From CAYFHQ01 sp964342805 (GTDB taxonomy: Bacteria > Bacillota > Clostridia > Peptostreptococcales > Acidaminobacteraceae): 32,957 bases of DNA. The stretch lies in the NCBI GenBank assembly GCA_964342805.1, contig CAYFHQ010000033.1:1-32957 (forward strand), written 5' to 3'. The position numbers and the translations under genes were made by a program. The notes beneath the pieces are model-generated. The model did no database searches and was not told where the DNA came from. It was given only the letters and a program-made list of their open reading frames with translations. Shown here in pieces: positions 14,513 through 21,727 of the stretch; position 1 is the stretch's first letter; every line of letters begins with the position of its first letter.

Positions 14513-16051
14513 TTACCTCTCCTGCATCCTTTTTTCCAGCAAGCGAAACTGGATCGCTTCTGCAATATGATCAACCTCTACCCCGTCACTTCCCTGTAAG
14601 TCACCTATGGTGCGGGCAACACGAAGAATCCTTCCTCTGGCCCTGGCACTGAGCTTGAGCTGGGTTATCGCCTCGTGTAAAAAAGTCTGGGCCTGGGCTT
14701 CTAAGCGGACGACTTCTTCCAATTGGCCAGGTCGTAAACGACCATTTAGACACCCTTGTCGCTTGAGCTGGACCTCCACAGCTCGTTTCACACGACCAGC
14801 CATATCCACTGACCTTAGACCTCCTTCCAGCTTAGAACGAAAGTTCACCCTAGGCATTTCGACCAACAGGTCAAACCGGTCTAAGATAGGCCCACTCACC
14901 TTGCCCCTATACCGCTTCACATCAAATGGTGAACACCGACACTGGCGTTCTCGGTCTCCTGACCACCCACACCGACAGGGGTTCATTGCAGCAACAAAGA
15001 TAAAGTCAGCAGGGTAGCGAACCGACCGTCCAATACGAGTATGTCTCACCTCGTGGGATTCCAAGGGTTCCCTCAAGCTCTCCAGGGCATTTTTTCTGTA
15101 CTCTGGTAACTCATCTAAAAACAAGATCCCCCCATTGGCTAAGGACATCTCCCCCGGCCTTGGAGGGGCGCCACCGCCAGCCAATGAAACAGGAGTAATG
15201 GAGTGGTGGGGGTTGCGGAAGGGGCGCATCTGTAAGAGGCTTTTGCCCTTGGCCAAGCCAGCTATGGAATGAATTTTGGTCAGCTCCAACCGCTCGTCGT
15301 AGGTCATGGGTGGTAAAATCGTAGGGAGACGCTCTGCTATCATTGTCTTGCCTGATCCAGGCGAACCAACCATGAGTAAGTTATGCCAGCCCGCTGCAGC
15401 GATCAAAGCCGCACGTTTAGCTGCCTCCTGACCCAGAACTTCAGAAAAACATGAGAAGGTCTGATCAGGCTGTAAACTGTCCTGGATTGCACCAGTGGAC
15501 GCCGTGTCCCCCAATAGGGTTTGCTGCGTCGGCAGAGACATGAGATCATTTTGTAAGAGGCTAATCAGTGTAGCCAAATCTTCACAGGGAATCACCCGAA
15601 CCCCTGGTACCAAGATAGCCTCTTCGACATTGTCGGGATGGACAAAAACATGGTCTATCCCTTGGTCCTTAAAATTAGCCACAAGGGGCAAGATACCGTC
15701 CACAGGCAAGATATCCCCATTGAGGCTCAACTGACCTAGAAAGCCCATGGACCCTTCCTGACTTGGGAGTTCCCCCATGGCAAACAGGAGGGCTGCCGCC
15801 ATGCCCAAATCCAAGTGAGCTCCCCGCTTACGCACCTCAGCTGGGTATAGGTTTATGGTAATCCGTTTGGCTGGTAGACGCACGCCTACTGACTCCAGGG
15901 CAGATCGCACCCGCTCCTTGGCTTCTTTCACAGTAGCGTCGGGGAGGCCCACTAAGTGTAAAGACGGTAAGCCATTGGTCAGCTTAACTTCTATTGTTAT
16001 GGGAACACCTTCTATGCCGATCACAACGGCTGATTGTACATGGTAATACAT
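14513..16051 (-). CDS. comM: YifB/ComM-family Mg-chelatase-like AAA+ ATPase
   Basis: ComM-family proteins are hexameric helicases that promote branch migration during integration of transforming DNA. The start at 16051 (MYYHVQSAVVIGIEGVPITI) was chosen because GGAGG lies six bases upstream and the product aligns with the family start; the frame itself is open to 16117. Motifs are the Lon-like N-terminal LVGLPDATVKEAKERVRSA, Walker A VGSPGSGKTM, Walker B LFLDELPEY, FVAAMNPCRCGW with the cysteine cluster QCRC, and a C-terminal ComM domain. The 512-residue length is standard. It is cotranscribed with dprA. Its own promoter is not obvious in the roughly 55 bases between the upstream hairpin and the start. 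Confidence 0.95.
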   Translation of the reverse strand: MYYHVQSAVVIGIEGVPITIEVKLTNGLPSLHLVGLPDATVKEAKERVRSALESVGVRLPAKRITINLYPAEVRKRGAHLDLGMAAALLFAMGELPSQEGSMGFLGQLSLNGDILPVDGILPLVANFKDQGIDHVFVHPDNVEEAILVPGVRVIPCEDLATLISLLQNDLMSLPTQQTLLGDTASTGAIQDSLQPDQTFSCFSEVLGQEAAKRAALIAAAGWHNLLMVGSPGSGKTMIAERLPTILPPMTYDERLELTKIHSIAGLAKGKSLLQMRPFRNPHHSITPVSLAGGGAPPRPGEMSLANGGILFLDELPEYRKNALESLREPLESHEVRHTRIGRSVRYPADFIFVAAMNPCRCGWSGDRERQCRCSPFDVKRYRGKVSGPILDRFDLLVEMPRVNFRSKLEGGLRSVDMAGRVKRAVEVQLKRQGCLNGRLRPGQLEEVVRLEAQAQTFLHEAITQLKLSARARGRILRVARTIGDLQGSDGVEVDHIAEAIQFRLLEKRMQER

Positions 16052-16106
16052 AAAACCTCCATTATTTTCCATTTTACAATCAGTATACCCTATTATTTCC
16101 AACAAG

Positions 16107-16142
16107 AAAACCACCACTTTCTTCCTACAGAAAGGGTGGTTT
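16107..16142 (-). terminator. Hairpin terminator after the small membrane-protein genes
   Basis: On the minus strand AACCACC-CTTTCT and AGAAAG-TGGTGGTT form a stem of about 13 bp with one bulged base, followed by TTTTCTTG. It lies about 90 bases beyond the stop of the 16234-16725 gene and upstream of comM. The reverse strand also ends in a short T-run, so the hairpin could work in both directions, but no plus-strand gene faces it. The rest of the 16052-16233 gap shows nothing else I recognise. Confidence 0.65.
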
Positions 16143-16233
16143 CATTAATGCTTCTTTATGTAATGGTTGTAGGATCAAAACAGGCAGTTCCCCATACGAT
16201 ATTGCAACCTTTGACCCATTTTATGAAGTGGAC

Positions 16234-16725
16234 CTAAGCCTTACGACTCGTCTCAATAAACTTCTGTCTCGACGCACTCTTCACACGTCCTTCTTGGTCT
16301 AAGTCCAAATCAACCTCTGCTTGCATTACAATTGTGTGGTGGAGCACAACCTTGCTGTTGATTACCGTGTGGGTCACCAGGTCTTTGACGAACAAGGAAA
16401 AATCAATCAAGTTAGACTTGATCATTTTGTTGTCGTCTCCCACACCAATCACAACCCAAGACGGATGCTTTTTAGTTCGAGTGATCATGGTAATGTCCGA
16501 CCAATTGATCTTCCATTTTTCACGATTACCTACCCATTCTGAAAGACCTTTTTCGTCTATACGATAGCTTGTCTGAAGTGAAGTAAAAACGTCTTTAAGC
16601 AAAATCAAGGCAAACAACAGTAGTATAGCCGTCATTGCCCAGTTGGCCAGCATAAAGGAACCTGACACCATGCCAACGGCCACAATGGCCTGTAAGAGAA
16701 TGTGCTTCTTTTGTACCCTATACAT
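16234..16725 (-). CDS. Hypothetical membrane protein, possible bacterial PH-like domain
   Basis: I do not recognise this 163-residue protein. It starts with a short basic segment (MYRVQKKH). A hydrophobic block of about residues 8-45 could form two closely spaced transmembrane helices (LLQAIVAVGMVSGSFMLA and ILLLFALILL). The rest is a beta-rich cytoplasmic-type region. The pattern SYRIDEKGLSEWVG, then WKINWSDITMITRTK and SWVVIGV, resembles bacterial PH (YdbS/YokE-like) domains after a membrane anchor, but this is a pattern-based guess. The C-terminal tail is charged. Its start lies inside the upstream VanZ-like gene (8-base overlap), so the two are translationally coupled. It is the last gene of the rbgA-to-here unit. 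Confidence 0.6.
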   Translation of the reverse strand: MYRVQKKHILLQAIVAVGMVSGSFMLANWAMTAILLLFALILLKDVFTSLQTSYRIDEKGLSEWVGNREKWKINWSDITMITRTKKHPSWVVIGVGDDNKMIKSNLIDFSLFVKDLVTHTVINSKVVLHHTIVMQAEVDLDLDQEGRVKSASRQKFIETSRKA

Positions 16726-17125
16726 CTTTTTTCCCCCTTGTATATCCCATGAGATACTTGAAGCCCTTGATCAAGCCTGCAACAAGTGCTAGGCCTGCCA
16801 TCATGGCCAAGAATCCAGCCATGCCCGCCACGGCGTCTTCATAGTCCATGACCCCTCTCCCCAGTATCCGTTGCTGTAGTTCTAGCATGCCGACCAGGAG
16901 GCCAACCACGGTTGCTGTGAATATAAACGAGAGGATGTGTATGGATAGCTTAGCTGCTCTTTTGAAAACAAAATGGACACAGCCATATAAAAGAACACCC
17001 AGTACGCCTACGATGACAAAATGTAGGGTCTTATCCGACGGACTTAGGCCAAACATGCGCAAGATTTGTATAATCCCATCATGTACATTATTAATTACGT
17101 CTAAAATTGCTCGAATCCAGTCCAT
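16718..17125 (-). CDS. VanZ-like small integral membrane protein
   Basis: The 135-residue protein has about three to four hydrophobic helices (about residues 37-53, 62-82 and 101-125). It carries a pattern reminiscent of the VanZ family: SDKTLHFVIVGVLG after a helical N-terminus, then MLELQQRILGRGVMDYEDAVAGMAGF, resembling the family's E..Q.....R..D..D...N..G block. VanZ-family proteins are membrane proteins of mostly unknown function; the namesake affects teicoplanin resistance, but most homologues do not. No role is claimed here. It sits 12 bases behind yraN and overlaps the next gene by 8 bases. The assignment rests on spacing of conserved residues only. Confidence 0.6.
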   Translation of the reverse strand: MDWIRAILDVINNVHDGIIQILRMFGLSPSDKTLHFVIVGVLGVLLYGCVHFVFKRAAKLSIHILSFIFTATVVGLLVGMLELQQRILGRGVMDYEDAVAGMAGFLAMMAGLALVAGLIKGFKYLMGYTRGKKDV

Positions 17126-17137
17126 AATTGCTCATTT

Positions 17138-17491
17138 CTATAGGGTAATATTCTCAAAATGACGAATATCGGTTTCTCCGTAAGGACTCAAGGACACAAG
17201 AACCAGGTCAAGAGATACGCCCAAGCGCCCCTTTAACTGTTGACACCGCCAGCTGGCCACCCGACTGAGTCGCTTTAACTGTGGGGTTCTTAAGCTAAGG
17301 GCCTGGTCATGGTGGATGGCCTGTCTACTGGTTTTTACTTCCACGATATGTTCTGTGTCACCCCTTTGTGCCAGTATGTCCACTTGGCCAAAGGGTGTTC
17401 TCCAGTTGGTTTTCAGAATAGTAAACCCCTGGTCCCTCAAGTGGGCACACACCAAGGCTTCTCCATGGTCACCCAATTCTTTTGTATTCAT
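17138..17491 (-). CDS. UPF0102 (YraN) endonuclease-like protein
   Basis: YraN/UPF0102 proteins have a PD-(D/E)XK nuclease-like fold and are thought to act in DNA repair or transformation; their substrate is unknown. The 117-residue product from the ATG at 17491 has the family start MNTKELGDHGEALVCAHLRD. The core NWRTPFGQVDILAQRGD and IVEVKTSR carries the Asp and the E-x-K pair expected at the active site. The usual GEIDLIA is GQVDILA here, so a Glu is replaced by Gln although the presumed catalytic Asp remains. The frame is open to 17656 over the upstream gene, but only the 17491 start fits the family. RnhB-YraN linkage is common in many bacteria. Confidence 0.9.
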   Translation of the reverse strand: MNTKELGDHGEALVCAHLRDQGFTILKTNWRTPFGQVDILAQRGDTEHIVEVKTSRQAIHHDQALSLRTPQLKRLSRVASWRCQQLKGRLGVSLDLVLVSLSPYGETDIRHFENITL

Positions 17492-17501
17492 GATGTCCAC
17501 C

Positions 17502-17759
17502 CTATCCTTGGTCCATGGTTGCAATGAACACCAATACCTCAGCAACAACTTCATATAGCTCGGGGGGGATTTCTTCTCCCAATTCCAGATTGTAGAGTTG
17601 CTGGGACAAACGTTGATCCTTGTATATGGGGACGTCACTGGCTTCAGCCTTTTCAATGATCTTCTCTGCGACTACGCCCATACCCTTGGCTACCAGTTCT
17701 GGTGCCACGCTGTTCTCTTTATCATATCGAATGGCAGTTGCCATTTTTCTTTCAGCCAT
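17502..17759 (-). CDS. Stand-alone FlhB C-terminal domain protein (YlqH-like)
   Basis: This 85-residue protein corresponds to the cytoplasmic C-terminal fragment of FlhB/YscU-type export gate proteins. It shows KMATAIRYDKENSVAPELVA, KGMGVVAEKIIEKAE, VPIYKDQRLSQQLYNLELGE and IPPELYEVVAEVLVF, spanning the domain. The autocleavage motif NPTH of full FlhB is absent: the protein begins just after that point, as if already the cleaved product. There is no membrane segment. In Bacillus the homologue is ylqH, next to a FliK-like gene (ylqG) and rnhB, the arrangement seen here. A role in export switching with the neighbouring FliK-like protein is plausible but inferred. Confidence 0.88.
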   Translation of the reverse strand: MAERKMATAIRYDKENSVAPELVAKGMGVVAEKIIEKAEASDVPIYKDQRLSQQLYNLELGEEIPPELYEVVAEVLVFIATMDQG

Positions 17760-17761
17760 GA

Positions 17762-19411
17762 CTACACCCTCAAGTCTAGACCACCCTGGGTTTCAGTGGT
17801 TTCCATCATTACCTTTGGAAGGAAGGGGGTCTTTTGGGTAATGGTTGTTCGAATATCTACCTGGCCGACCTTCCTATTTTCCAGCCTCTCCTTCAACAAG
17901 GAAATTTCCTTGTCAAATAGGCCCTTGACTGCTTCATCTACAACTCGAAACTCAATGGAGTAGCGGTCCTTGTTTTTTTCTACAATTGCCTTGACTGTGT
18001 CTAGGCGGTGGGTGTTCAAGGACAAGTAGATCTTAAACTGGTCCTTGGGTTCCTTGCCCTTGCGTTTCTTAACAAACATTTCTAGGGTCTTTTGCTGGTC
18101 CTTCTGATAGACCGGAATCTGTACATATGCAACTTCCTCATTGACCTGTTTGAGGAAATGGACTGCGTCTTTCATGTCAGTCAGGGCGTCCTTCATGTCT
18201 TGTAGGTCTTCCCCCTGAGCCAATGACAGCTTCCCCAGGCTTGCATCTAACTTGTCCATGGACTTGAGATCCAGGGGTTCATTCATTAAGTCTTTCATTT
18301 CAGCTAAGAGTCCTTGAGCAAGGTCTTTAGGAAGCTGATTTAGGCTTTTTAAAAGCCCTTCCATCTGGTCACCCAGTTTCTGTTCCCCAAAGATCAATTT
18401 CTCCATGGACAAAATGTCTTGGAGGGTTGAGTCAGCCCCTAAACGATTGGCAAAGGCCAAAGTGTTGGCGTCCAGCTTAGTCAAAACATTGACCAACTGC
18501 TTGACTTCTTGGGTCAGGGTTTCTTGACCTGACTGAGGTTGGCCACCACCTTCACTGGCCTGGAGGCCTACTTGTGATTTTGCTTGCTCACTGGTCAAAC
18601 CGGGGGCGCCGCCCTCTACTTGAGCCAAGTTCATTTGCTGGTTAGCCGCTGGTTCTTGTCCTTGGCCACCAGCTGGTGAAAGCGTCCCTTGGGGGCCAGC
18701 TTGGCCGGAAGGATCAACCGTAGACTGGGGGGTGATTTGAACACCTTGGTCTCCCAAAGCAAGGCTTTGGCCCTCGACAGTTGATTCAGTAAGATTGGCA
18801 TTTGTTACACCCGCCTCACTGGCATTGGCATTTATGCTTTGAAAGGCTTGTGCCAGTTGACGGACAAGCTTACCAGAAGAGGTCCCTTCAAGGACTTTGC
18901 CACCAAAGGCTTGGCGCAAGAGATCTTTAATAGATGCTTCTTCCGTTACCTTGTCTAGGTCGACCATACCCGCACTGGCCAAGTCTGCTAGTTTGCTCGC
19001 CTGTTGAACAGCACTTTTCAAGTCCTGGACTGCCTTGGGGTTAACCGGCAGACCTGCTTTTACGAGGGCCTTGGCCGCCTCCTGGTTCTCTTGTGAGTCT
19101 GGTATATGATTGTCACTAAGCAACTGGCGAACATCCAAGTCAGCCTCACCGGTGTCTGGTCGCACAAGGACTTGGTCACCGGTTTCAAGAACTTGAAAGT
19201 TGAGGACTTGCCCTTTTACAAAGGCAGAGTCCCCTTGGTTGGAAGCCCGCATGAGCTTGCCATCAGCCAGGGCTAGGATTAAGCCATCCTTCATTACTTC
19301 CACAACTTCTGCACGAAAAGTAGAGCCGGCCTTCAGGTTGATCTTGCCACCCTTTAGGTCTTTGGGTTGTTGCTTTTCGGTTTGAATGTTCATACGATTG
19401 GTTATTCGCAT
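17762..19411 (-). CDS. FliK-like hook-length control family protein (YlqG-like)
   Basis: This 549-residue protein lies outside the fla operon, next to the FlhB C-terminal domain gene and rnhB, as ylqG does in Bacillus. The N-terminal part (about residues 25-90) looks beta-rich (AEVVEVMKDGLILALADGKL, VLNFQVLETGDQVLV). The middle (about 205-300) is a Gln/Gly/Ala/Pro-rich linker of low complexity. The C-terminal 150 residues (VAYVQIPVYQKDQQKTLEMF; DQFKIYLSLNTHRLDTVKAI) resemble the Flg_hook/FliK C-terminal fold but are more diverged than FliK at 1175-2608. I infer a second FliK-type ruler or switch partner for the adjacent FlhB-like protein. Experimental roles for such paralogues are poorly known. 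The ATG at 19411 follows GGGGTGAG. Confidence 0.75.
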   Translation of the reverse strand: MRITNRMNIQTEKQQPKDLKGGKINLKAGSTFRAEVVEVMKDGLILALADGKLMRASNQGDSAFVKGQVLNFQVLETGDQVLVRPDTGEADLDVRQLLSDNHIPDSQENQEAAKALVKAGLPVNPKAVQDLKSAVQQASKLADLASAGMVDLDKVTEEASIKDLLRQAFGGKVLEGTSSGKLVRQLAQAFQSINANASEAGVTNANLTESTVEGQSLALGDQGVQITPQSTVDPSGQAGPQGTLSPAGGQGQEPAANQQMNLAQVEGGAPGLTSEQAKSQVGLQASEGGGQPQSGQETLTQEVKQLVNVLTKLDANTLAFANRLGADSTLQDILSMEKLIFGEQKLGDQMEGLLKSLNQLPKDLAQGLLAEMKDLMNEPLDLKSMDKLDASLGKLSLAQGEDLQDMKDALTDMKDAVHFLKQVNEEVAYVQIPVYQKDQQKTLEMFVKKRKGKEPKDQFKIYLSLNTHRLDTVKAIVEKNKDRYSIEFRVVDEAVKGLFDKEISLLKERLENRKVGQVDIRTTITQKTPFLPKVMMETTETQGGLDLRV

Positions 19412-19422
19412 GGACTCACCCC

Positions 19423-20208
19423 TTATTCTTCAAGAAACTTCTTCAAAAATGACATCCGGTGGACTGGAGAAGGGCCCAATTGTCTGAGTCCCTCATAGTG
19501 GGTTGCTGTTCCATACCCCTTGTTTTTGCTCAGGTCATATCCCGGATACAAGGCGTCCAGTTCACAGATCATTTGGTCTCGAGTTACCTTGGCCAAGACG
19601 GACGCGGCTGCAATACTGGCACTCTTCGAGTCCCCCTTGATCAAGGGGAGCTGTTTAATAGGTATATCGGCCAGTTCTACTGCATCGATCAATAGGAAAT
19701 CTGGTGTTGCCTCCATGTCCTCCATGGCACGTTTCATGGCAAGCTTGGTTGCATTGAGAATATTGATCTGGTCTATCTCCTCATGGCTGGCCATGCCAAC
19801 CCCAAAGGCAACTGCCCGTTCCTTAATAGCTGTGAACAGGGCTTCACGTTTGCGCTCAGGGATCTTTTTAGAGTCATCTAGACCTAGGAGTCCATGGTCT
19901 TGAGGCAGGATAACACAGGCGGCTACAACGGGTCCTACCAGGGGACCTCTTCCCGCTTCATCTATGCCCCCAATGGCCATATACCCATTGGCCATGGCCT
20001 GGGCTTCATACTGCCAGAGGCCTCGTAGCCGTTCCAGTTCCAAATCCATCTTCTGTCTTTCCTTTTGGATCTTCACTGCCATCTGCTGGACAGATTTGCG
20101 GCTGTCTTCCAAAAGTTCCTCTACCAGAACCTCTTTTTGGTCCAGGGTCATGGCTTCCAACAAGGCCTTGATTTCAGTTGTTTTTTTCTTTGAAAAACCG
20201 GCCTCCAT
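19423..20208 (-). CDS. rnhB: Ribonuclease HII
   Basis: RNase HII removes ribonucleotides misincorporated in DNA and the RNA of RNA-DNA hybrids. The catalytic DEDD set is visible: Asp and Glu in GGIDEAGRGPLVGPV, Asp in LLIDA, and the last Asp in AKVTRD, after KGDSKSASIAAAS. The 261-residue product has an N-terminal extension of about 75 helical residues before the catalytic core, as does B. subtilis RnhB (about 255 residues). The frame is open to 20256, but the ATG at 20208 is chosen because it overlaps the rbgA stop by one base (TAATG) and follows AGGAAAGGA. It is translationally coupled to rbgA, with the FliK-like gene downstream. Confidence 0.96.
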   Translation of the reverse strand: MEAGFSKKKTTEIKALLEAMTLDQKEVLVEELLEDSRKSVQQMAVKIQKERQKMDLELERLRGLWQYEAQAMANGYMAIGGIDEAGRGPLVGPVVAACVILPQDHGLLGLDDSKKIPERKREALFTAIKERAVAFGVGMASHEEIDQINILNATKLAMKRAMEDMEATPDFLLIDAVELADIPIKQLPLIKGDSKSASIAAASVLAKVTRDQMICELDALYPGYDLSKNKGYGTATHYEGLRQLGPSPVHRMSFLKKFLEE

Positions 20209-21083
20209 TAGACGTCCTTTCCTAGTACCAGGGCGTCCGATGGGCGTTCTAGGCATATTCGGCCAATGACACCCTTTCGGTATTCGTCAAGGACCAGTCG
20301 GGCCACCTTCTCGTAATCCAGCTGGTTGCCTTTTTTAATACAACCCCTCGTTCGAGCAATGTGGTCCATAATTTCAATGGTTTCCTCATAGTGGTCTTCC
20401 AGCTCATATCGGTCTTTCATCATGACAGGGTATGCCTCAACGAGTTCTTTGATCAGGTGGAAGGCCAAGTCGTCAAGGTGCATGATTTCATCCTTAATGG
20501 CCCCCGTGAAGGCCAGGTGCATGCCCACCTCGTCTTGTTCGATTTTAGGCCAAAGAATCCCTGGTGTATCAAAGAGTTCAATGTCCTTGCGTATACGAAC
20601 CCATTGCTTGCCCTTGGTTACACCGGGTTTGTTGCCCGTTTTGGCACTCTTCTTACCCACTAGTTTATTGATCAAAGAAGACTTGCCCACATTGGGAATT
20701 CCAATGATCATCAGGCGAATGGCCCGTGGTGCCATACCTTTCGATGTCCACCTGTCTAACTTTTCCTTGGCTGCATTTTGTACTGCTGTTAGTAGCTTGG
20801 GGACACCTGCCCCCTTCATGCTATCCATGGGAATGGCTTCAATCCCTTGGTCCTTGTAGTAGGCAATCCATTCGTTGAGGACCTTTTGGTCCGCCAGGTC
20901 AGCCTTGTTTAAGACTACGACTCTAGGCTTGTTTTGGACAAGCTGGTCGAACTGGGGATTACGACTACTGTATGGGATTCTTGCATCAAGAAGCTCAACG
21001 CATACGTCCACCAATTTCAGGTGCTGGGCAATGAGGTCCTTGGTCTTTTTCATATGGCCTGGATACCAGTTAATTGTTGTCAT
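20208..21083 (-). CDS. rbgA: Ribosome biogenesis GTPase RbgA (YlqF)
   Basis: RbgA is a circularly permuted GTPase needed for late assembly of the 50S ribosomal subunit in Firmicutes. The 291-residue protein starts TTINWYPGHMKKT, the family hallmark. The permuted order of G motifs is clear: G4 VLNKADL comes first, then G1 IGIPNVGKSSLINKL, the G2-region PGVTKGKQW, and G3 DTPGILWPK. The C-terminal helical domain (about residues 175-291) is present. It begins a new unit after the rplS terminator, shared with rnhB and the genes to 16.2 kb. The ATG at 21083 follows TTGGAGGTAAGTA. Proximity to rplS matches Bacillus order. Confidence 0.97.
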   Translation of the reverse strand: MTTINWYPGHMKKTKDLIAQHLKLVDVCVELLDARIPYSSRNPQFDQLVQNKPRVVVLNKADLADQKVLNEWIAYYKDQGIEAIPMDSMKGAGVPKLLTAVQNAAKEKLDRWTSKGMAPRAIRLMIIGIPNVGKSSLINKLVGKKSAKTGNKPGVTKGKQWVRIRKDIELFDTPGILWPKIEQDEVGMHLAFTGAIKDEIMHLDDLAFHLIKELVEAYPVMMKDRYELEDHYEETIEIMDHIARTRGCIKKGNQLDYEKVARLVLDEYRKGVIGRICLERPSDALVLGKDV

Positions 21084-21151
21084 TACTTACCTCCAATAAA
21101 AAAGCTGTCCAGAGTCTTCGGTCCATTTCTGGTCAGCATATCCTTACATTT

Positions 21152-21179
21152 ATTTTACCATGTTTCCCCCATGGGTCAT
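21152..21179 (-). promoter_or_regulatory. Weak candidate promoter of the rbgA-rnhB unit with internal palindrome
   Basis: On the minus strand ATGACC (21174-21179) is followed after 16 bases by TAAAAT (21152-21157), about 70 bases before the rbgA ATG. Inside the spacer CCATG-N7-CATGG forms an inverted repeat that could be an operator. A promoter is expected here because the strong rplS terminator lies upstream, but the hexamers are poor. The assignment is tentative. Confidence 0.35.
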
Positions 21180-21220
21180 AGTAACGAACTGGCTCAAAAG
21201 TCTCCGTCCTACACTGATTC

Positions 21221-21253
21221 AAAAAAACAAAAAGGAATCGATTGCTCGATTCC
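21221..21253 (-). terminator. Rho-independent terminator of rplS
   Basis: On the minus strand GGAATCGA (21246-21253), a GCAA tetraloop and TCGATTCC (21234-21241) form a perfect 8-bp stem, followed by TTTTTG and a further run of seven T. It begins a few bases after the rplS stop. This is the strongest terminator in the window. Confidence 0.96.
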
Positions 21254-21263
21254 CTTACGTTTG

Positions 21264-21617
21264 TTATTTGCGCATGCGCTCTTTAACTTTAGCTCGCTTA
21301 CCAACACGGTCGCGTAGGTAGTTAAGCTTAGCACGACGTACTTTACCAAGACGAGTAACTTCTAGCTTCTCAATCTTTGGAGAGTGTAGAGGAAGAGTCT
21401 TCTCAACACCAACGCCGTAAGAAATCTTACGAACTGTGAAAGTCTCACCAATGCCGCCGCCCTGACGCTTCAGAACAACACCTTCGAAAATCTGGATACG
21501 CTCACGCTTACCTTCTTTTACTTTTAGGTGTACTTTTACTGTGTCGCCAACGCCGAACTCAACAACTTCGGACTTCATTTGCTCGCGTTCTAGTTCTTTA
21601 ATGATGTTTTGGTTCAT
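21264..21617 (-). CDS. rplS: 50S ribosomal protein L19
   Basis: L19 sits at the 30S-50S interface of the ribosome. The 117-residue protein has the expected length and conserved blocks: GDTVKVHLKVKEGKRERIQ, FEGVVLKRQGGGIGETFTVR, ISYGVGVEKTLPLHSPKIE and VRRAKLNYLRDRVGK. The ATG at 21617 follows AAAGGAGAAAG. It has its own strong promoter within the trmD-rplS gap and ends at a very clear terminator, so it can be transcribed as a single gene although it follows trmD. This fits the need for ribosomal protein levels independent of TrmD. Confidence 0.98.
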   Translation of the reverse strand: MNQNIIKELEREQMKSEVVEFGVGDTVKVHLKVKEGKRERIQIFEGVVLKRQGGGIGETFTVRKISYGVGVEKTLPLHSPKIEKLEVTRLGKVRRAKLNYLRDRVGKRAKVKERMRK

Positions 21618-21690
21618 TTTGCTTTCTCCTTTATATCATAGACGTTCTTGAGTCACGCTTCGCGCACAGAGGACCGTCCGTATTACAACA
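21618..21690 (-). ncRNA. Possible L19-type ribosomal protein leader
   Basis: About 70 bases separate the predicted rplS transcription start from the ATG. The leader contains GGACG (near 21678) that can pair with CGTCT (near 21640), enclosing a small hairpin CGC-GAA-GCG. A structured leader before rplS is known in some Firmicutes (Rfam L19_leader). I cannot confirm a family match by eye, so this is a positional suggestion. Confidence 0.3.
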
Positions 21691-21695
21691 TTCGT

Positions 21696-21724
21696 ATTAT
21701 AGCACATGAAAACAGCACAAACAA
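21696..21724 (-). promoter_or_regulatory. Sigma-A extended -10 promoter of rplS
   Basis: On the minus strand TTGTTT (21719-21724) is followed after 17 bases by a perfect TATAAT (21696-21701), with TG one base upstream (extended -10). It lies between the trmD stop and rplS. An inverted repeat ATAGCAC-N-GTGCTAT (arms at about 21724-21730 and 21698-21704) spans the promoter from the -35 to the -10. Confidence 0.88.
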
Positions 21725-21727
21725 GTG

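Noticed and set aside
14134..14652. 172-codon plus-strand frame opposite dprA and comM
   Set aside because: Antisense to two recognisable genes, with Pro/Ser/Trp-rich composition and no family resemblance.
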